NCBI GenBank assembly: GCA_946800325.1
Contig: OX326958.1
Span: 30,735,314-30,799,313, forward strand
Length of the DNA stretch: 64,000 nucleotides
From: Luzula sylvatica
Taxonomy: Eukaryota > Streptophyta > Magnoliopsida > Poales > Juncaceae
Reading direction: 5' to 3'
Shown: positions 25,765 through 36,376 of the stretch, in pieces
Layout: every line of letters begins with the position of its first letter
Numbering within the stretch: the stretch's first letter is position 1
Program-made: the position numbers and the translations under genes
The notes under the pieces: model-generated
What the model was told of the DNA's origin: nothing
Databases searched by the model: none
The model's input: the letters and a program-made list of their open reading frames with translations, nothing else

Positions 25765-26335
25765 CGTTATTTTTTTATTCTTTTGTTGTTGAGAAAAGGC
25801 CCTTAGGCCTAGGGATGTCAACGGGGCGGGGCGGGTTCGGGTAAGCCTCCCCCATACCCGAACCCGAATTTTCGGGTATTACCCGAACCCGAATCAAAAA
25901 TACCCGCGGGTAAAAAACCATACCTGAACCCGAACCCGCGGGTAACGGGTATACATAAAACAAACAACTTGTACAAATACATTAAAAATTCAAATATTAC
26001 AAATAATTAATCCATAAAACATCCAATTTTTTTTTATTATGGGTATTTTTCGGGTTCGGGTATACCCGCGGGTAAAAAATTTCTCCCGTACCCGAAACCG
26101 GAGCGGGTATTTTTTTCGGATATTACCCGACCCACGAGTATTTTTTTCGGGTATTACCCGCCCCGTTCGGGTCGGATACCCGCGGGTTCGGATTTCTACC
26201 CGGCCCATTGACATCCCTACTTAGGCCTAAATAAATTGTGGCCAAAGAGAATTGAACCTGGGTCATTCATGTGAGAGCCAAAGTTATTTACCATGTAACT
26301 CGTCATTAATTTTATCAAATAACATTACACACATT
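25765..26335 (-). mobile_element. tRNA-derived SINE-like element split by a MITE
   Basis: On the minus strand, 26330 to 26228 reads GAGTTACATGGTAAATAACT, then CTCTCACATGAATGACCC and a B-box-like AGGTTCAATTC, followed by TTTGGCCACAATTTATTTAGG. After the MITE at 25810-26219 it continues from 25801 downwards as GGGCCTTTTCTCAACAACAA and an A-rich stretch. The tRNA-like head, B box and A-rich end suggest a SINE of a second family. Outer boundaries are uncertain and no outer target duplication was found. Confidence 0.5.
25810..26219. repeat. hAT-type MITE, TAGGGATGTCAA termini
   Basis: This 410-bp element begins TAGGGATGTCAACGGG and ends CCCATTGACATCCCTA, nearly perfect 16-bp inverted termini. It is flanked by a perfect 8-bp direct repeat, CTTAGGCC (25802-25809 and 26220-26227), the hAT signature. 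The interior is filled on both sides with CGGGTA/TACCCG units in opposite sense around an AT-rich centre, so the whole element can fold back. Open frames at 25990-26214 (-) and 26039-26224 (+) are by-products of these repeats and are not genes. Confidence 0.85.
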
Positions 26336-27133
26336 AGTGCAAGTGTATAACAATAGTGGAGATATAATACATTTAAAACAATACAACAAGTACTATATTA
26401 TTGGTATTATAATTATAACTTATGTATAATTCTAAAGAAATTATTTTTACCACATTAAGCCACGTGACCCTATCATTCTGAGTCGTCTCATCGCGTTGTA
26501 AAATTGAACTCTCCATCGTGGCCGTCCATTTATGAAATATCTCCACTATTGTTTGTCTCTTTGCTGCCTCGGTCTATAATCACGTTTAGAAGATCTTGTC
26601 GAAGTTCTTCCTTTACTCGTATCCACACGAACTTCGTTTATTCGAGATTTGTCCAGTCAACTTCGACAAACTCCCTCACGAGTATCTATTCTCTCTCCTT
26701 ATTATAGCACCTCAACAGTTATATATTGTCTATTGAGGAGAGGAGACTTCCCCTTCTTTTATAGGAGAGAAACGAGGTTCGAATTAGATGAAAGAAATTA
26801 ATCACGCTATTTGTGAAGATAATTTCTACGTATATATCTTCTTATAGTGTGATCGGTACAATATATGACCTCTAACATATACATATTTTCCGAACTCGAT
26901 AACTTATATTCATGATTAGTAAATATAATCACAAGTCTGCTAGCATACTAATGTATATACAAAAGTCATTAATTTGTGATTTTTTATTAATCCAAATTGA
27001 AATAGAAGTCAAGTCCTTGCTTGCAATGATCAACTACGACAATTTCGCGTACCAGGGTTGGGGCAGACTCTTCAGTGAGTGAGCTTGTCTTTCCATTTAA
27101 TGTTGTGTGTGTGTGTGTGTGGGACTGTGGGTG

Positions 27134-27164
<31 letters not shown>

Positions 27165-27302
27165 GGGGGGCGAAATAAACATAGTACTTAATATGTAAAT
27201 TTTAATAAAATTGTTAATTATAAAGTATGTCATACAAAATACATAAAACATTAATTTAGAACGGACCATCAAAATATGCTAACTAAAAATAAATTAAAGA
27301 CG
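26336..27302. other. Gene-poor DNA with an LTR-like relic and a long G tract
   Basis: Bases 26460-26760 contain TTTACTCGTATCCACACGAA and TCTCTCTCCTTATTATAGCA, text that parallels CTCTACCCGTATCCACCGTG in the solo LTR at 27308-28401. This may be an old, rearranged relative. Bases 27105-27170 hold a GT microsatellite followed by a 29-base G run (27135-27163) and a further G run. The open frame at 26504-26707 is not recognised. Confidence 0.45.
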
Positions 27303-27307
27303 AAAAG

Positions 27308-28401
27308 TGTAGGGGAATATCCTCGACCCCGGGCCCGCGCAGCGGATATGTAGGCCCGGTTCGATTCCCCGATTCCCGAGATCACGCCACGACTTCGAAG
27401 GTACGATGCGAATAGAAGGACAGATTCATACCAGTGCCAAATTGATGGCACACGAAGGGTTGATCGCCGCCTTCTATTTCCTTCGGTGTCACGTTGGTGA
27501 CTAGCCCGTACGTCCCATACCGCACGTTTCCCACCGTTTCGACACGCCTCGGGTTGTCTTCGTGCGTTCCATGCCCGCATGATTCCACAGCCCGTTACTC
27601 GATTACTTCTCCGGTTTGATCACAACGAAGAGCCACATGTGTCGCTCCTCTACCCGTATCCACCGTGAGTCGTAGCACCTCGGTCGCGGATGCACCTGCC
27701 TAGACGATGCACCGGCGAACTTGCATGATTGCGTTTCGATTCTCTAGACGGAGAAAATTCTTTTCTCCTTCTCTCTCAATCTCTTCGCACTCTTTCATCA
27801 AGTGATTAGAGTCTCTTAATTTCTGGATTAATTCTAAATTAACTCCATTAATTTTCTGGTTGAACTAATCTAATTATTCAACTGGTTTTACTGATGAGAG
27901 AGAGAGAAACATCCTATATATACTCCATAGGATAAGGATGGGCCAAAAGGTATGTATATCTTCTATACACCTTTTCAAACAGAAAACTGCATACACCCTT
28001 TCAGTAATCTGTCAGAACGAAAATATTAAATCGTTCCAACCGACTTTGAACATTTACTAAAGTTGTAGATAATCTAATTATCTTTCCAACCCAATTTGGC
28101 CCAGCCCAATTGGCGTTCGGACCCGAAAGTTACGGCCGTTTTACTGACTGTATGTCAAACTGTCGCACCCTTTCGGTATTTCATTAGAACGATACTGATA
28201 CTTCGCTCAAATGAAATATATTACAACATGAAAGTTCTAGATAATCTCATTATCTAACTAACCCAATTTGAACCATTCAAATCGGAGTTTTCTACTGAAA
28301 GTTATACCAGTTTTACTAATCTGTTTCGTATGCCCACGAACGCGTACGTTCGTTTGTCCTACGTACCATTTTAGCGATGATCCAAAACTGTATTTCCTTC
28401 A
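27308..28401. mobile_element. Solo LTR 1 (1,094 bp) inserted in the hAT gene
   Basis: Starts TGTAGGGGAATATCC and ends CTGTATTTCCTTCA (TG...CA). It is flanked by a 5-bp direct repeat, AAAAG (27303-27307 and 28402-28406). It shares its start and end text, and the internal phrase GCGCAGCGGAT...TAGGCCCGGT, with solo LTR 2 at 29761-30773, so both belong to one family. No internal retrotransposon domain (gag, protease, RT, integrase) or second LTR is present, hence a solo LTR left by recombination. GCGCAGCGGA-type text near the LTR start is, as I recall, frequent in Ty1/copia LTRs; superfamily is inferred only. An internal ~170-bp repeat is visible: GTAGATAATCTAATTATCT near 28063 and CTAGATAATCTCATTATCT near 28235. 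Open frames on the minus strand at 27269-27588 are not genes. Confidence 0.8.
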
Positions 28402-29760
28402 AAAAGGAACATGTCTTGTTTGCATCATATCAAAGTCGTATATTATCTTGTCCGTCGAGAAAGATTCGGCAATCTCTTTCTCAATATAGACAACCAAATA
28501 GTTCGTTAAAAAATCATCATCCATTATATTACGAAGCCTCGTCTTGACGATCTTCATGGTTGGAAAAGCGCGTTCGGTCGTTGCTGTTGAAACCGGAAGC
28601 GTTAAAACAAGACGTAATAGTCTATCCACTAAATAAAAAATCTCAGATTTTCTTGTTTTCGCTAATGCTTGACATAAATCGGAAATTGTAGATAAATCCC
28701 GCAATTCGGGATCAATCGACACATCAATTTGGTAATGTCGTAATTGACACCTTAAAAGAATTCTTTCTTGCTCATTAAAATTCATAGGATAAAAAATTTC
28801 AGCTAACTCGCATATATCATTCATGTCGAATGCCTCGTACGATTTTCGCGGGTTCAATGCGGTGCTTAAGATAATGAGCCTGGTAACTTGTTCACCGAAT
28901 ATATTATTTAATTCTTGTAATTGTTGGTCAATTTCACCTATAAATACATCAACACGGCAATGATGCTCAACCGTAATTCTATCCTTTACTCGACGAGAAC
29001 ATATTATATCCAAGTATAAAGCATCCAAATCCGGAATTGGTACACTTTGCTTTTGGCAAAAAGATTTCACCGTTTGTAGAGTATCGTTCCATTTATCATT
29101 TCTCAATTCTACAAGTAATGATTTTGTGCTTGTGAGTAAATATAATGCATTTAAGATATCTTGACTCTTATCTTGAAATGTTTTGCACAATATATCGGTA
29201 ATACTCATGATTTCTTCCATAACATGGAGAATAAAAATAAATTCAAACGATTTTAGAGTTTTAAGAGAGGACCTTGCGTTTCCACGAACCGCATAATTCC
29301 CATCACCGGCTATTCTTTCAAGAACACGACAAGTGGGACCAAATAATCTAATCAAACTAGAAATTGATTGGAAATGAGAACTCCACCTTGTTTCACCGGC
29401 GCGCCGCAAAGTGCCGAGTTGATTAAGTCCGCTTCCCGTTTCTAACTCCTCGGTTTCAACTAGACGTGCACACTCTCACACTTGTTCGTCTCGTAGCTCG
29501 TCATTGTGTTTTGAAGAAGAAACAACCACGTTAATAATAAACGATAATTGTTGAAAGAAAGAATGAACATCGGGCACTTCTCTTGTTGCAACAACAAGAG
29601 CTAATTGCAATTGATGAGCCAAACAATGCACATAATACACGTAAGGGCATTCATTTAAGATTAAAGCTTGCAATCCATTTCACTCACCCGGCATATTACT
29701 TGCTCCATCATATCCTTGTCCTCGAATATTTTTAGAAGCAAGATTGTGATGAGATAAAAC

Positions 29761-30773
29761 TGTTGGGTATCGGCGTCACTACCGACCCCCGCGCAGCGGA
29801 TTGTGAGGCCCGGTCCGACCTGATTCCGAGGACTACGTCACAGATCCAAACGTACAAATCATGAAATACAACTAAGACCTATGAAATTAACTATTAATTC
29901 ATAGAGAATCATATCACGTAAAATTGATCACGGAGACGGGTTGTTCACTTAGTTGCTGCTAGCTTGCTTACTTCGACTCCGGCGACACGCATGTCCCACG
30001 CCCGCGCGATTCGACACCTTTCTCGAAGCTCATTTTGTCGTATACAACCGGAATTGTTCCGGTTTGTCTCCGACCTTGCTCGACCTTGATCACAACAGAA
30101 AGTTTCAGTTGAATCTTCTCTACTCGTATCCACCGCGAGCCTCGTCTCTCGGTTACGCGTGATTCCCCTAAAATCACCGTAAATTTGCTCAATCTCAATC
30201 TATTTTTCTCTCTTTCTTTCTTGTCTCACAATAATATTTCACAGCTCAACAATGGCCAGAGAGAACAAGATGAATCAGCCATGATCTTATAATCAAGGCT
30301 GAATTAATGGGGTATTAATGAGTATTTAAAAGAAACTGCAAATCCAGAATTCGGAGTACAGTCCGTCATGACGCACCATAGTCCGTCACGACGGATGTAT
30401 CACATTTACTGATATAGCCGTTACTACTAGGCCCCGTCATGACGGACCAACCAATCCGTCGTGACGCAACTCCGTCATGACGGACAACCAGTCCGTCATA
30501 ACGCTCTACTCACATATTGGTACACAAAATCCCTTTTGGCCCGTCACGACGGACCAACCAGTCCGTCATGACGGACTGTGTATAATTCGGTGTAATACTG
30601 CAGAAAACCTTTATGGTCCGTCATGACGGACCACCAGTCCGTCACGACGGACTATGTGTTTTCTGTCAGATTTGCACAATCATATTGTGCATCCAATCGT
30701 CACGATGAATACGTACGTTCATCTACCCTCATGTGTACAATCTACTAGTTGATCTATAACTGTTTTTCCTTCA
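29761..30773. mobile_element. Solo LTR 2 (1,013 bp) inside the hAT gene
   Basis: Starts TGTTGGGTATCGGCG and ends CTGTTTTTCCTTCA (TG...CA). It is flanked by the 5-bp direct repeat AAAAC (29756-29760 and 30774-30778). Removing it and one AAAAC rejoins the transposase reading frame (ILN then VLSHHN), which confirms the boundaries. It shares start, end and the phrase CGCGCAGCGGATTGTGAGGC with solo LTR 1. The region 30360-30660 holds an unusual set of paired palindromes (separate entry). No internal retrotransposon coding region is present. Confidence 0.85.
30361..30652. promoter_or_regulatory. Array of ten paired CCGTCATGACGG-type palindromes in solo LTR 2
   Basis: Twelve-base palindromes or near-palindromes of the form CCGTC[A/G][T/C][G/A]ACG[G/C] begin near 30363, 30383, 30433, 30456, 30472, 30493, 30541, 30563, 30618 and 30639. 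They fall in five pairs with starts 20-23 bases apart; GGACCAACCAGTCC-like text joins several pairs. The full palindrome is two TGACG cores head to head. TGACG is the known core of as-1/ocs-type sites bound by TGA-class bZIP factors. Every copy keeps at least one TGACG core. A regulatory role is inference. An alternative is that CpG decay (CACG to CATG) produced the perfect palindromes. Confidence 0.55.
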
Positions 30774-31857
30774 AAAACATTCAAAATATGTTCTTTTAGA
30801 GTTGCCGAAGTTGTATCTCTTACATGAACCAAATCTAAAAAAGTTCTCGAACATATCCATTTTTATACACAAATCTCAAAACAATTCCCATTTGTTCTCT
30901 TTTAGATTCATCCCTAGCCTCATCAACAATCAAACAAAATTTTGCATTACCAATTTCGTCACGAATCGACGATTGAACATTTCTAGCAAAACATTGTAAT
31001 ATTTGCTTTTGAATTAATGGTGAAGTGTAAATAGGATTTTGCGGGGCATTTTTTAGAACAACATTGTTTACATCGTCATTGTACGATGCCAATAGTTCTA
31101 CCATTTCAAGAAATTTTTCTCTATTTCTAGAATCGGACCTTTCATCGCGTCCTCTAAACGCGCAAGATTGAAAGGTTAAAAAACGAATGACATCTATCGA
31201 TGTTTTTAGACGCAATCTACCATCTAAGATTTCTTTGGTTGTGTGTTTTTTGATAACTTGTTCAATGTTTCTTGTTTGGTTTTTCAATTCATCGTAGCAT
31301 CTAATTGAATAATTGTGTGCCGAGTTATTATCTTTTCCAATATGGCACAAAAATGCACAATCCTTTCCATTAACCTTTTTCGATGCATTAAATTCTTTTA
31401 CACTAAATGTATCGGAACCGGGCTTTCCAATTGGTCTTTTTGAGAAAAGATAGCAATGAAAACAATAAGCTTTGTGTAAATGAGGTGAATATTCTAACCA
31501 TGAAATTTTTTTATACCAATGAGGTTGAAATTTGCGTTGATTGTTTTCCGGTCTAGAAACTTGAAACTCACAATCGGTTGGTTGGTATGGACCGAGCATA
31601 ATATAAGCTCGGCGAGTTAAGTCTTGTTCATTGACCGAGTATTCCCAAATTGGTATTCGTTTACCGGGATCACGTTCTAGCGTGATTGCGTCATCATTTG
31701 TATTCACCTTAGCCGTTGTAATGTTTGGATCTTGAGAAAACGTCGGAGATTGTTCACTAATTATGGTTGGTTCATTATTTGTTGTAGGCAAATGAGAATT
31801 GCTTGCAATTGGATCAATCTTCTTGTAGAAAAACTCAATAGTCTTTCTCTTGGACAT

Positions 31858-32370
31858 TATTTGCCCTAAAATATGAAATGTCTAGTGAGTAAAGTAAATT
31901 ATATATCAATATATTTATATATCTACACAAATCTCACGAGAAATTTATATATAATCAAAATTGAAACTGAATTTATACTTAATTGTAAAAAAGTACCTCA
32001 ATTTATGTATTATTCTGTTTGAATTGAAGAAAAATATCCAAAATATTTGACCAAATGAAAAATTACAAGTGCCTAGAAACAATACAAAATAAACAAAATA
32101 ATAATCAACAAAATAAAAAAAATATATAAGGATTAATTGAATAAAGGAGAAAGCATGTACCTTTAATGGTTAATTTACGAAACCCAACTCTCCACTGTAA
32201 GCACACAACACACTCAGAACAAAGAGAAGAATAAATGGGGGATTTGATTAGAATATTCTATTTGTTGTCCATCATTAAAATATTATTTTTTGTCCACCAA
32301 GATTCATTTTTATGGGTTGGGCCATACATTCATTCTTTTAAATAAACTAGGAAATTTGTCCGCGCTTCGT
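31858..32370. other. 5' flank of the dead hAT gene
   Basis: AT-rich DNA upstream of the transposase start, probably its old promoter and leader. No terminal inverted repeat of the element could be paired with the far side. Bases 32345-32376 carry CTAGGAAATTTGTCCGCGCT, the edge of the next repeat block. Confidence 0.45.
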
Positions 32371-32373
32371 TGC

Positions 32374-34005
32374 GAATTTTTAATGTAATTGTTTGTATTA
32401 GATAAAAAATTGTGTATTCACTTATTAATTGTTATTTGTTATGTTTACAGAAAAAATATCATAAAACCAATATGAAAATTATTAAATGTGTAATTTGGTA
32501 TAATATCATAAAATTAATTAATGAATATCACAAAAAATATGAAAATTATTAAATGCGTAAAGCATGATATAAATTAATGAAATCACAAAATAAATATGAA
32601 ATCATATCATAAAATAAATTAATGAATAACACAAAAAAAATATGAAAAAATTATTAAATGCGTAAAGCATGATATAAATTAATGAATATCAAATCAAAAA
32701 ATAAATATGAAATCATACAATAAATATGAAAACACGATATAAATATTAATATAATTAAGGTAGAATATGATATAAAGATCATAAAATAAATTATTAAATA
32801 GTTAAATGAGTAAAACATGATATAAATTAATAGATATAATCAAATCATAAAATAAATATGGAAATTATATAAATATTAATATGTGTGATAGAAAGTCAAA
32901 GAGATGAGGTGGCTCAATGTGGAATTTTTAATGTAATTGTTTGTATTAGATAAAAGATTGTGTAGTCACTTATTAATTGTTATTTGTTATGTTTATAGAA
33001 AAAATATCATAAAACCAATATGAAAATTATTAAATGTGTAATTTGATATAATATCATAAAATAAATTAATGAATATCACAAAAAATATGAAAATTATTAA
33101 ATGCGTAAAGCATGATATAAATTAATGAAATCACAAAATAAATATGAAATCATATCATAAAATAAATTAATGAATATCACAAAACAAATATGAAAAAAAT
33201 ATTAAATGCGTAAAGCATGATATAAATTAATGAATATCAAATCACAAAATAAATATGAAATCATAAAATAAATATGAAACCATGATATAAATATTAATAT
33301 AATTAAGGTAGAACATGATATAAAGATCATAAAATAAATTATTAAATGGTTAAATGGGTAAAACGTGATATAAATTAATGGATACATGATATAAATTAAT
33401 GGATATAATCAAATCATAAAATAAATATGAAAATTATATAAATATTAATTACAAAATAAATATGAAATCATAAAATAAATATGAAAACATGATATAAATA
33501 TTAATATAATTAAGGTAGAACATGATATAAAGATCATAAAATAAATTATTAAATGGTTAAATGGATAAAACATGATATAAATTAATGGATATAATCAAAT
33601 CATAAAATAAATATTGAAACTATATAAATATTAATATGTGTGATAGAAAATCAAAGATGAGGTGGCTCAATGTGAGAGCTCAAAAACATTCACTCTTTAA
33701 AGGGAGAACAATAATCACAAAATAAATATGAAATCATAAAATAAATATGAAAACATGATATAAATATTAATATAATTAAGGTAGAACATGATATAAAAAT
33801 CATAAAATAAATTATTAAATGGTTAAATGGGTAAAACATGATATAAATTAATGGATACATGATATAAATTAATGGATATAATCAAATCAAAAAATAAATA
33901 TGGAAATTATATAAATATTAATATGTGTGATAGAAAGTCAAAGATGAGGTGGCTCAATGTGAGAGCTCAAAAACATCCACTATTTAAAGGGAGAACAATT
34001 ATAAT
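32374..34005. repeat. AT-rich duplicated repeat block, ~548 bp unit plus partial copies
   Basis: GAATTTTTAATGTAATTG starts at 32374 and again at 32922, with ~548 bp of closely matching text between. The unit contains internal repeats of AAATATGAAATCATAAAATA, ATGATATAAATTAATGAATA and TTAATATAATTAAGGTAGAA. Partial copies continue from 33450 to 34000. The phrase GTGTGATAGAAAGTCAAAG, then GATGAGGTGGCTCAATGTG, closes units near 32883, 33636 and 33925; in the last two it is followed by GAGAGCTCAAAAACAT. The left edge carries CCGCGCTTCGTTGCG. No coding sequence. The open frame at 33202-33387 is noise. Confidence 0.7.
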
Positions 34006-34871
34006 AGAATTTCATTGATAGTTTTCGTTGCATGATCACTGACGGATCTTGGTTCCATCCTTGATCATATGCATGATCAGTGACGGATCTTGACGAATTT
34101 TTTTGGGGGTCCAGATAAAAAAATATCTACATCAATTACACTGCAAAAATGTTTGGGGGAGGAAGGGGGAGGGAGGGGGGAGGGGTGGCAAGCGGTAAAT
34201 TTTAATTATGAAATATTTATGAATTTTAAAATAAATAATACTAAGCATTATTAAGAAAAATTATATTTTATAAAATTAGAGGGTATTTTGGTCCCAAAAA
34301 AAATTCACACAAAAAAGTTAACTTTAATACCTATAGGAAAGAAAAATTTACGTTTAGGGAGTTTTTTGGAGTTTCTCAAAAGTGAGGGAATTTCTTAGAA
34401 TATTGAAAAAAGTTAGGGTTTTTTTTGAAAATTTCCCTTGTATTTATTTATGTCCAAACCAAATTTCCAATTTCCAATAACAAACACAAAACAAGTTAAT
34501 AGAACATTATAAAATCGAATAATTTGTAGTAATAACTTATAATAGAAAATAAATAATGTAGGTAGACTTGGAGTCAGGTAGATAACTAAAAAAGCACATG
34601 TTTTGTTCAAAACCTTTGTATTATATTTATTTATGTATATAAAAAAAGAAACGAATAGTGTGCAAGACGTAAGAGCACACCATTGGAACCGCTAGTCAAC
34701 TAGAGACCAAGTGCGTCTGCTCGTAACTAATTTCTTCTTCCCCAAATACCCCTCTTTTCTATTATCTCCGCATATACATTTTACTATGCAACTCAATCTC
34801 ATGCTCATCCGTTGGTTTACACCCATCTCCACGTCGCATCATGATATCGATTTTCTCCCTTATCTCATGGG
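34006..34871. other. Gene-poor DNA with a G-rich tract
   Basis: GCATGATCA and ACTGACGGATCTTG occur twice near 34030-34095. Bases 34151-34190 are a purine run with several G blocks of four to six, capable in principle of forming a G-quadruplex. The open frames at 34413-34610 and 34711-34947 have no recognisable family; the Asp run at the end of the latter comes from GACGAC repeats at the MITE edge. Confidence 0.45.
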
Positions 34872-35265
34872 CTATGTTGCACGGATACGAATACGAATAT
34901 CGTATTCGATACGATACGAATACGACGACGACGACGACAATTTTTAAAAAATCATGAATATAAATACAACCATATCACTATTATTTTAATATATTTATGT
35001 TGTACATAATTAATAAATTAATAATAAATTAATAATATTTTTAAATTCAATATAATGACAATAAATAAAATCTACATAGCAATACAACTATTATAAAAAG
35101 TATCATAAATTTATTTTAGAAATATTCTAGAACTAATTTAGAAGTATTTTAGAAATATTATATATAATTTATTTAAAAATATTATGGACCAAAATATGTA
35201 ATGGGCCGAAGTATGTTAAATGAAGTATCTCAGTCGTATACTGCTGTATCCTGCCGATATTTTAG
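34872..35265 (-). repeat. Truncated inverted copy C of the GGATAC MITE family
   Basis: Starts CTATGTTGCACGGATACG and runs through an AT-rich body with TATCATAAATTTATTTTAG and ATGGACCAAAATATGTAATG, which are the reverse complement of text in copies A and B. It stops near TACTGCTGTATCCTGCCG, well before the other terminus. The copy is thus inverted relative to B and truncated. Confidence 0.6.
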
Positions 35266-35528
35266 ATTTTTTAGAAGGTTAATATGTATAGAAGGCATAT
35301 ATGGTGTTCCATAAAAATAGTGTAAAAATCATCGATGATGTCAGCGGGTTTACTGGATTAATGATTAATCCAATTAAACGTTTAATTGTATTTAAATACG
35401 ACAGGTACAGACCAATTAACAAATATAGAAATTAACAAAAACAATAACTTTAATTAATATTATAATAAATACGAATCGATTAACACACTCGTGATGATGT
35501 CCATCATGTTTATCTAAGGCTCATATAC
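35266..35528. other. Spacer between MITE copies C and B
   Basis: AT-rich, no gene, no further repeat seen. Confidence 0.4.
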
Positions 35529-36088
35529 TATGTTACGCGGATACTTCAAAAACGCAGAAGTATCCTGAGGATACGGGTATCCGATACGGATATGGGTACG
35601 ATACGGCTCGGATACGTATCGGATACGCCACGTGGCGTATCCGATTATTTTAATATTTATTTTTTTCGGATACGGCATGGATACGGCAGGATACGGCTGG
35701 GATACGTTCAGGATACGGCTGGGATACTCCATTTAGGATACTTCGGCCCATTATATATTTTGGCCCATAATATTCTTAAATAAATTTTATATGATACTTG
35801 TAGGATACTTCTAGGATACTTCTAAATTAGTTCTAGGATACTTCTAGAATAAATTTAGAATATTTTTATGATACTTGTATTATTATGTTGATTTTATTTA
35901 TTGTCATGATATTTAAATTCAAAATATTATTTAATTTATTATTTATTTATTTATTATATACAATATAAATATATTAAAATAATAATTATATAGCCGTATC
36001 CGTATCCGTGATTTTTTGAAAATTGCCGTATTGCCGTATCCGTATCGCATCGGATACGATACCCGTATCCGTATCCGTGCAACATAGC
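35529..36088. repeat. hAT-like MITE, TATGTTGCACGGATAC family, copy B
   Basis: Begins CTATGTTACGCGGATAC and ends GTATCCGTGCAACATAG. Flanking 8-mers are CTCATATA on the left and CTCATGTA on the right, a target duplication with two changes. The 5' third is packed with GGATACGG-like units and contains CGCCACGTGGCG; the 3' end repeats CCGTATCCGTATCCG. The centre is AT-rich. Copy A at 6956 shares both ends and the inner layout. Confidence 0.75.
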
Positions 36089-36376
36089 TCATGTATAATA
36101 TGTATATGTGCCCTTTACTGATTTAGATTGAGGGTATTTTCGTCATTTTGATAAATATATTCCATCGTTTTTTTAATATTCTTGTTCTCCCTCAAACTGG
36201 CTCTTTTTTCCTCGGATCGCTCGGATCGCTCGCATATAGCTTGAATTTTGGTAAATTGCAACGCCCAAACCGAATTTGAGATTGTTTGGCGGTTTCGGGA
36301 TTGATTACTGTTGAGATTTGTGTTGCATATGTTATGATTTGGGAATTTTTTCAAGATTTTCTGATAGGATTTTAAA

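Larger units (their letters stand above)
28402..31857 (-). pseudogene. Dead hAT transposase gene (TTF-type zinc finger, ZMYM1-like), broken by a solo LTR
   Basis: The N-terminal half runs 31857 to 30774, starting MSKRKTIEFFYKK, with a TTF-type zinc finger (HKAYCFHCYLFSKR region, about 128-145) and the start of the DUF4371/RNase H-like core. The frame is interrupted by solo LTR 2 (30773-29761) and continues from 29760 as HHNLASKNIRGQGYDGASNM. The hAT C-terminal dimerisation region (TATTERAFPTMKIVKTRLRN) lies near 28570. Lesions: a one-base indel in a T run near 30838 giving a premature TAG; TGA in place of the Trp codon of the usual GEWNGLQ motif near 29680; TGA near 29475; the LTR insertion; and a second solo LTR just after the C-terminus (28401). 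The product would be a cut-and-paste transposase; this copy cannot make it. Terminal inverted repeats of the whole element were not found. Confidence 0.85.

Noticed and set aside
25990..26224. Overlapping open frames rich in Arg/Gly/Pro on both strands
   Set aside because: They are translations of the CGGGTA/TACCCG units in the hAT MITE.
30361..30652. Regularly spaced palindromes that resemble a CRISPR-type array
   Set aside because: The host is a plant, the repeats are 12-base palindromes with short variable gaps in an LTR, and no cas-like genes exist.
27046..32220. Terminal inverted repeats of the hAT element (CAGGGTTGGGGCAG near 27051)
   Set aside because: No complement of this text was found on the other side, so the element's ends remain undefined.
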